In this document: piece after piece, positions 56,954-64,000 of the stretch
Layout of the letters: every line of letters begins with the position of its first letter
How positions within the stretch are numbered: position 1 is the first letter of the stretch
Source: Allium sativum
Lineage: Eukaryota > Streptophyta > Magnoliopsida > Asparagales > Amaryllidaceae
Length of the DNA stretch: 64,000 nucleotides
Reading direction: 5' to 3'
NCBI GenBank assembly: GCA_030737875.1
Contig: CM060922.1
Location: forward strand, 229,008,335-229,072,334
Made by a program: the position numbers and the translations under genes
Notes under the pieces: generated by a model
What the model was told of the DNA's origin: nothing
Seen by the model: the letters and a program-made list of their open reading frames with translations, nothing else
Databases searched by the model: none

Positions 56954-58154
56954 GTAAGATTTCGTTATATTTGCTGATATTGCTTGAAGCTTATCCATCT
57001 AGTTTGATGTTCATCTTTATCGTTGCACTAATTATACGAATTCTAGACTACCGATTATTTGTCCTTTGTCATTGAGAATAAACCAATCTATCATTTTGAA
57101 ACTTTTTTAAAAACATGTTGGGAATCGTGATTTTTCCACATTTCACGTTCCCAAGGCAATGATGACTTGAAAAATAAATAGTTTGAAATTTGGATAAGAA
57201 AAGTATTGTATGGAAGGAAACCAAAAGAAGTGAAAAATCCGGTACATAGTTGATTTCAGAAAGTGTTTTCCCTTCTTCTAATTTTGACCAAAATCATCTA
57301 AATCCATTATCTGCTCTGTTACTTCTAGCTTAAAGGCATATCAAACATTTTTTTTGGTCTAAAGTAAAATTCGAATTTATAAAGATATCTGGAAAGTTAA
57401 TAAGTATCCAACATTTTTTTGGTTTTTCACTTCTTAATAGAAATACCATTTTAACGAAATTTCAGTTTTTGAATTGCATGCTTCTGAAAACATTTCTTTT
57501 AAAAGTCAAATATGTAGAACAGTTTTTTTTTTTTTTTTTTTTTTTTTTTTGGGAGGGGTGAAATAATCAATTTTTAATATCCAGTATTTTATTCTTCTAT
57601 CATTTAAAAGAACTATACATACGAAAATGGTATAACCAATTGTTAGATATTGGATTGCATTCTTTTAAACCTTATTTTGAATAGAAATTATTTTTCAGAA
57701 GTTAATTTGTTTAGAAAAGCTTGATTTTCTTGAATGATTTTAGTTATTTAAAATTTTAAAATAAACCTTATTTTAAATATAAATTATTTTTCAAAATTCA
57801 ACAATATTTGATTTTCACGACGCTCCCTGCTCAAGTTTTGTAGTAGCATCAGTGAGGGTTTGGAAGAGTACTAGTTATGACCATAAATGAGTAGTTTGGA
57901 TAGGTTTTTTGTTGTATTACAACTATTTAGGATCTGTTTCTAAGTTAATTCCGTGTTGGTTTTAGAAGTTCAAATATGAAAAAATAAATTACTTGTGTAT
58001 CTATATTATTAACTTAAACCAAAATGAACTGAAAATATTGTAAAATAGAAAATCATTAACATCGAATGTTTGAGACGTTCTTAATCGTAGAAAGACTAAA
58101 GGAATTGATTCAAAATCTTGGATTTTTTTTAACCAATTACAACATGAGTCAGAT
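56954..58154 (+). other. Intron 2, unique part, with a 28-T run
   Basis: The donor GTAAGA is at 56954. A poly(T) tract at 57523-57550 is followed by GGGAGGGGTG. The rest is unique AT-rich sequence with no coding motif. If the gene were truncated here instead, the TAA at 56955 would end it. Confidence 0.55.
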
Positions 58155-58837
58155 TGTTATGCCCTGAATTCGCTCGACCTCTGAAGAGACAGGAGAACGC
58201 GGATTGTAATGAGAACACGACGCATCAGAACACAAACATGAGAACATTTCATTGCTATTACAACAATTACATCAGAGTGCGAATAAATATTACATAACGG
58301 AAAAATAATATCAGAGATTAATAATTCATAGTAGCGGAAATAAAAATATATAAATACAACACACAGCGGAAATACATCAACTTCCAATAATGAAAGAAAT
58401 ACACGGATACAAAGTTTTCTGAATATAACTCCAGCTGTAAACCAAAATCCTGTGAAAATAAAGAATATGCAAAACCAAAACTACTACCTGCCAATGTGGA
58501 AAATATGGGCACTCAGAGTTTAGGTGAAAACAATAAACTCCGAGTAAGTCATGGGACTGGTGTGAGAACTAAAACAGTTATTAACTTTATTTTGAAGTTG
58601 GTTAAATCAAGGGACCACACCGTATGACACGGAACGGGTTTTCTCTCAAGAATACCAAAGCTTGAAACAAAACAATTAATAAACAACGCAATGTTTTATG
58701 GAAAAATGAAGCTATTATAAGACTCAGGTCTCATCACACAATGCAACACAAATCAAAAGATAGAGTTTTACCTTATAATAGCCAAACATATTTGGTACGC
58801 TTTAAAACAAATCATTTTGATATTACTATAATTGCAT

Positions 58838-59533
58838 CATTGTTATCACGTCGACGACTAGTCGTCGACTAGTCGACCTGTCGCTCGATCAGTTTCGACG
58901 ATGATCGACTTATTCAGTTCGACGATAATGGGCTTGACCCGGCCCAGGAACCCTAATTTTTGGAACGACAACGGTAAAACAAGATCGATATTTTACCTGG
59001 ACGAGAAACCCTAATTTCTCGGGTCGGCAACTGCTGCTCCTCGCGAAGTCGAAGGCATATGCGAAGTCGGAAAAGGCGTATGCGAAGTCGAAGGCGCATG
59101 CGAAGTCGAATACGATGAAGTTTCTTCTTCTTCTTTTTTTTCTTCCTTTTTGAAACAATCTGCGTGTTTTGCGATTTGACTGGAAGCTCTAATTTCTGCG
59201 TGGCCGATGGGAGAAAGTAACAGCTGTATGCCACTGTATGCCCTAATTTCTGGTTGGACTGGCCTTTATTTGGGCCTTTAAACCTTTGTGGCGTTATTTT
59301 TTTGGTCTTGTGCCCACCAGAGAACAAGTATGTCACTGTATTAAACAAATGTGAATTTGAACTTATTATAAATTTATAATTATATCCAATTTTATTGTAT
59401 ATTTAGGTCTAACAAATATATATATGTATATAAAAGACTTGTCGACTAGTCACGACTAGTCGAGCGATTTGTCGACTAGTCTTCTAGACGGTAGTGGCTC
59501 GACTTGGCTCGACTTGGCGTCGTGATAACCTTG
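58838..59533. mobile_element. Non-autonomous hAT element, 696 bp, same end type
   Basis: An 8-bp duplication AATTGCAT flanks it (58830-58837 and 59534-59541). The ends are CATTGTTATCACGTCG and, inverted, CAAGGTTATCACGACG, near-identical to the element at 52850. Subterminal ACTAGTCG copies are at 58856-58885 and 59440-59485. The centre is unrelated to the other copy and contains GCGAAGTCGAAGGC-type repeats (59043-59110). There is no transposase. Confidence 0.83.
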
Positions 59534-60116
59534 AATTGCATAGTGTTAAAACAACTTCAAATATAAATGTATCAATCATTGACGGCATATGTATCATATA
59601 TCATGTCGTCATATATGTTTACAACTAAAACCGAAAGTCACGTATTGGAAATTGTATTCCATCTATGAGTCGAGGTAAGGGATCTTCCTCACCGGTTTCG
59701 GATCATCTCTAGCAAGATGTCCAGGATCACACCTATGAGCAACCCTTGGTTAGCGTCAAGGCCGGTCCACACCTAACGTTTGTGGATTATTTATTTCTGA
59801 ACAATACGTTTTCCGGTCCTATATGACCTACCACTTGAGCCTTTTAGTCGACTCTATATCCGAAGCGTCTCGCAATCCATCATCCACATAAGTAAAAATA
59901 TCTGAGCTTCATACCATGACATCACCCATAGCAAGAAAGAAACGCATATCCTCCTTGAGGTCCTCCTCCCGTTTTTGACTCACACCGGGGTGTGAAGCTC
60001 ACGAATCAACGCTATACACAAAGCTATGCTACTTAAAGTTGTGCTTTGATCATCAAGCACAAGGCCCTGCTTTCAAAAGCGTTGATCATTTGCATTGATT
60101 TTCACCAATATATAAC

Positions 60117-60139
60117 CTCTAAGCTCGTACGTCTTAGAG
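60117..60139 (-). other. Short LTR hairpin, intron 2 copy, with matched arm changes
   Basis: CTCTAAG and CTTAGAG flank the invariant loop CTCGTACGT. The other three copies in the window have CTCTGAG and CTCAGAG. Confidence 0.6.
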
Positions 60140-60177
60140 AAGGGTGTTAAGCAAGAGAATAAATTCTCCGCCACTAA

Positions 60178-60220
<43 letters not shown>

Positions 60221-63200
60221 GCAGAGATCAACGAATATAGCACACAATACAATGTCAGACATAATCCATTTACAATTCCATTCTGGGTCTAAACGAAACC
60301 GGAGGCACCTTATTCCTCGTCCCATATGTCCAATACAGGAGAGAGGTCCTCGCATATCCGGTCGATCTCCAAGTACGTCTGGACGATCATCACTTATTAC
60401 CTCGTCTTGGGTGTACAACTCAATCAAGACATCAGTAATCATCCAAACGATGTGAAGATCTCCGGTCTTCAACCACATTCTTCGACTTTTAGTCGTTGTA
60501 TCAGTTATTCAGAATGGGTTAAACCCGATCTTTTCGAATAACTCACGTATCTTATAATCAAGTGCTATAAAAACACATCATGCATCTCATTCCAATTCAT
60601 GCTATTCTTTTATTTAAATATTCTTTTCACAATTTAAACCAAATTAAGGTTTATCAAACTAGTCGGGATTATCGAGCCTTACCGAAGTAATCATTTATTT
60701 TATTATCCAGTTCCCAACTTATTCATCCCATGGATAAAACTGGTAGTACTCCATATCTAACACCCATTGTGTTATCGTTAAATTTAATTACCATTTAACG
60801 TTCAAATCTAATTAAAGATTTAAACTATCGCATGGAGTAAAACTGGTGATACTCCATTATCGAGCATTTCTTGAATTCGGTAAATTTAATTACCTCACTC
60901 TCATTTCAATCTAATTAAAGATTCATTAAAACTCTACTTAGTTTTAATCTTCAAAAATCATTACTTAATGATTATTCAACTTTAGTAAATTCTGCCTTTA
61001 ACTGGGTTAAAGAACCAATGTCATTTAAAACAAAGTTCACGATAAACCCAAAATCATCTTCCATCAAAACGGAATCTTCACGCAAATCATAACAATATAT
61101 AATCAATATAAATTTCCGTATCGAACTAATACTATAAGTGGAATAGCGGCAAAACCTTTTAAATTCCATAAATAGTAACGGTCTTTCTTTACAGAAGTTC
61201 ATCTCGATTATTAAATCGAATTCCATGCAATTCCAATTTAATATATTAAATTCGGAAACTTTACTTTGGAAAATTCCATTAATCTTAATTAAAAAATTAT
61301 AAATTGCAAATCATAACTTCCCCGTTAATTAATTGGGTTGAAGAACAAATGTTATTTAAAACATTGTTCACGATAAATCCAAAATCAACTTTCATTTCAA
61401 TTCCAATTAAATTAATTAATTGGTAAACTTCTCTAAATTTTAATCAAAAGATTTATTCTATTCTCAACTGGGTTTAAGAACGGTGTTATTGAAGACACCA
61501 TTCCGAAAACCCAAAATCTAATTTGATATTAAATACAAGGCTTTGATAGAAATTATATCGGCTTATATTCAATATCAAATTCTGAAACCAACATATATTG
61601 TTTTGGGAATAACGATATCTATATCTTCCAAATTCTCAACAATATCCGTATAATCATGAGATCCAATATCAAAATATTCCGAAGATTATTTCCATTTAAA
61701 CCCAATCCAATTTTTATATTCAAAAATTCTGATTAGATTAAAACCATTCACAATTCCTTTCAGTTCTTTATTCCAGTTATTAACTAGTTCATTCTGATAA
61801 ATGTCTTTTATCTTTCCAAAATTTGGAATATTTAATCCAAAATCTATTTAAATCATTTAATATGATTTAACACAATTTATCCATATTTTTAATAATTTTA
61901 TTATGGTCATTTCAGTCGATTTTCATATACGGTCATCGAACGACATTTACAGCGACCCTTTCCAAAACTGATTTGGACATATATTAAAATATAATCGTTA
62001 GATTTCAAATCCTTTATTATCGTTCGAAAGCTCTTTTCGATACGAACCAAATAGTTCTAATTTTAGGAGAATCCGACGGTCGGATCTCCCGTTACGTCCA
62101 TTCAAAGTCAATGGTCGAAGTTCACGAATGGTCGCTGCGCGATACGTTCTGTTCAGGCCATTTAAATATATATAGTATATTTCGTCGATTTCCATTCAAA
62201 ACGTATTTTATAAAACGTTTATAAATTCGTTTTAAAAACGATTCCAACTTCCATTTCAGTTTTAAGTCAAAATTGAATATTCCATACCATTATAATATTA
62301 AAATGATAATATTTTCAAAATATCAGATTTTGAAATCAAATCATTTCGATATTCATTATAAAATGAATAAAATCGGCAGAAAATTCCGTTCGAGTTAAAA
62401 TGGTGTATATCTACTTAACTCGGCTTCACATATTTTAATATTTTCGTGTCCATCCAAAATCGGACATCAAAAATCATATTTTGATTCTCACTGAATATTA
62501 TTTTAAAATATTCGTTATTTCTGAATTCGAATCAGACTCAATCAATTACCATATAATTTTATTTATCTGGATTCCATGCATCGCTTGTATTAAAAAATAG
62601 TGATAAACAACTATGAAACGTTTCATTCACATCCAAAATGCAATTTATAACTATATAAGCATTAAATAATTAAATAACGCTTATAATAGTCTGTCAATCA
62701 ATCGGTTGACATACAACTATACAAAAGGGCGATGTGTAAATTAATTATCGTCCCTAGACCCGTGTGGGGTTTTCAATCATCAACAAATAATTGGGCGATG
62801 TGTAAAATTATCGTTCTAACATCCGTGTGGGGTTTTACATCACAATCCATGTGAATTTATCTACAGTTTAATAATAATGGCATTAAAACTGTAAACGACC
62901 ATCAATCACTAAACAAATATTGCAATCACAGACAGTCAATGTATATTCAGTAAACATAAATAACAGTACAAAATATTTGAGTGAGAGTTCGAACTTTGAT
63001 TTCCACTCTGTTAGTCTTTAATGGAGGATTTTATTTTTAAACTAAATCAAGCAAACGTTTAATTTAGCTAAAAATTCAATTTGCTCCGTTTCCGTTCTGG
63101 TCAGTTCCATGTTGTAAATGCAATATCTTTCGCATACGAAAACATAATTGGACGATTTCAGTTGCGTTGCGATCGTGACAACGAACTTTGAACAATTTAA

Positions 63201-64000
63201 TTATATCATTAATCTTAATTAAGGTGTAATTAACCTTAATCAAAATAATTAGGCCACACGTTCTTCTGCTCCCTTCGTATCATCACTCCCGATAACCGAA
63301 CCCATACATCGGTCCAAAACTTCACTTGCGCCCCGCCTCACACACAACCGGACGATGATCAGAAAGTTCCTCGTCGACCACCATCACCAAGGCTTCCATC
63401 GCCCGCAACCCCTCGCCACTCGCACCCCCCTGCGTCGACAAAAGCTCCTCGAAAGCAGCGACTTTGGGAGGGAAATCTGGCCTCCACGTCGAACTAAAGA
63501 TCATCTTCACCGTTGACATTGTAGACCTTGACGAGCTCTTTCCCTTTTTGTTTTATAAGTTTCGGAAATCATTGTGTGAATTTGGAGAAAGGGAGAGGAG
63601 AAACTCGGAGCGATATCGGCCATTGATAACCTAACTGGCGGCACATTTTATGATCAGGAAACTAGGTTTCCAGTTTTACATAGTTATATATATAAATATA
63701 TTAATATTTTGGTAAATTAATTGTGAAAATTTGTGTTCGAACTCCAAACGGGACCCAACGACTGTCGTTTCTAACCAAATACCCTCATTCCGGACACAAT
63801 GAGATATGTTTCGCAAGCTGATTCGGCTGTTTCGATCAGTTTTTATCAAAATTAAAATATAATTCAATATAAAGTTCAATATTAAATTCCAACGTACATT
63901 TCAATTTATTGGCGACACATACTGACTCCAAAAATTATGAAATTTGAAATCTAGTTATGTTTTGATGATACGGTTCTAACAAAATTAATTTCGTCGAATT

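Larger units (their letters stand above)
58155..64000 (-). repeat. Giant LTR in intron 2, complete at its left end, cut by the window
   Basis: It starts TGTTATGCCC at 58155 after CAGAT. It is collinear with 49645-56215 and would extend roughly 600 bp past the window by comparison with that copy. No primer site (GCTCTGATACCA on this strand) lies to its left. This argues against 49645 and 58155 being the two LTRs of one element with exon 2 inside. It carries the two hairpins (58711-58782 and 60117-60139), a hAT insertion, a (CA)n(TA)n microsatellite (about 60179-60217) and a duplicated GGGCGATGTGTAAA...CGTGTGGGGTTTT phrase (62726-62850). A GC-rich island near 63290-63540 has a 65-residue minus-strand frame of no recognised family. 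Confidence 0.8.

Noticed and set aside
58953..59348. Arg/Leu-rich minus-strand frame (RLRMRLRLRIRL) inside the second hAT element
   Set aside because: It is the translation of GCGAAGTCGAAGGC repeats; no transposase motif is present.
63322..63519. 65-residue minus-strand frame in the GC-rich island of the intron 2 LTR
   Set aside because: It has no recognised domain, lies within an LTR and has no counterpart in the other copies. Kept only as a note.
49645..64000. One retrotransposon with LTRs at 49645 and 58155 that captured the MAM33 exon between them
   Set aside because: No primer binding site beside the right LTR, no clear polypurine tract beside the left, the left LTR is truncated, and exon 2 continues exon 1 in the correct phase. 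Two solo LTRs in two introns is simpler.

Overview
The window is nuclear DNA of a flowering plant, probably a eudicot. The support is an AT-rich background, plant-type Ty3/gypsy elements of the Tat and chromovirus groups, hAT and MITE-like DNA elements, and fragments of plant genes with GT-AG introns. Nearly all of it is transposable-element sequence. The only gene that still looks expressible is a mitochondrial p32/MAM33-family gene on the + strand, split into exons at 48878-49156 and 56613-56953, with its end beyond the window.

Layout. 1-7581: a decayed Tat-lineage Ty3/gypsy element on the minus strand. Only its 5' LTR (6560-7581) is inside the window. It carries two RNase H domains. 7582-8554, 35799-36386 and 40566-46650: pieces of one older minus-strand block that has been split by later insertions. 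Read 5' to 3' on the minus strand, the block holds a Pumilio fragment, a Helitron-type Rep/PIF1 helicase pseudogene, a SEC14-like exon, exons of an FMN hydrolase/riboflavin kinase gene and an EMC4 pseudogene. The best reading is a decayed Helitron that captured host gene pieces, but no Helitron terminus was found. 8555-35798: a minus-strand chromovirus with about 6-kb LTRs and a perfect 5-bp target duplication (CATAC). Its 5' LTR is split by a second gypsy element (23539-34277, + strand) with 3.3-kb LTRs, a readable gag and a ruined pol. 36387-40565: a solo LTR inside the riboflavin-kinase fragment. 47240-48566: two MITE-like elements in front of the MAM33-like gene.

48878-64000: the MAM33-like gene. 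Its first intron (about 7.5 kb) and its second intron (open at the window edge) each contain a very large LTR related to the 6-kb LTRs at 8555 and 19091. Each of these LTRs carries a non-autonomous hAT element with an 8-bp target duplication and CGACTAGTCG-rich ends.

Inferred order of events: Helitron-like block first; then the solo-LTR element, the 6-kb-LTR chromovirus and the Tat element; then the nested gypsy, whose LTRs differ at only about a dozen positions by eye. The most interesting signals are the multi-gene capture block, two hairpins in the giant LTR family whose arms change together between copies, an inverted E2F-like motif pair in the nested element's LTR, and the contrast between that element's young LTRs and dead pol.
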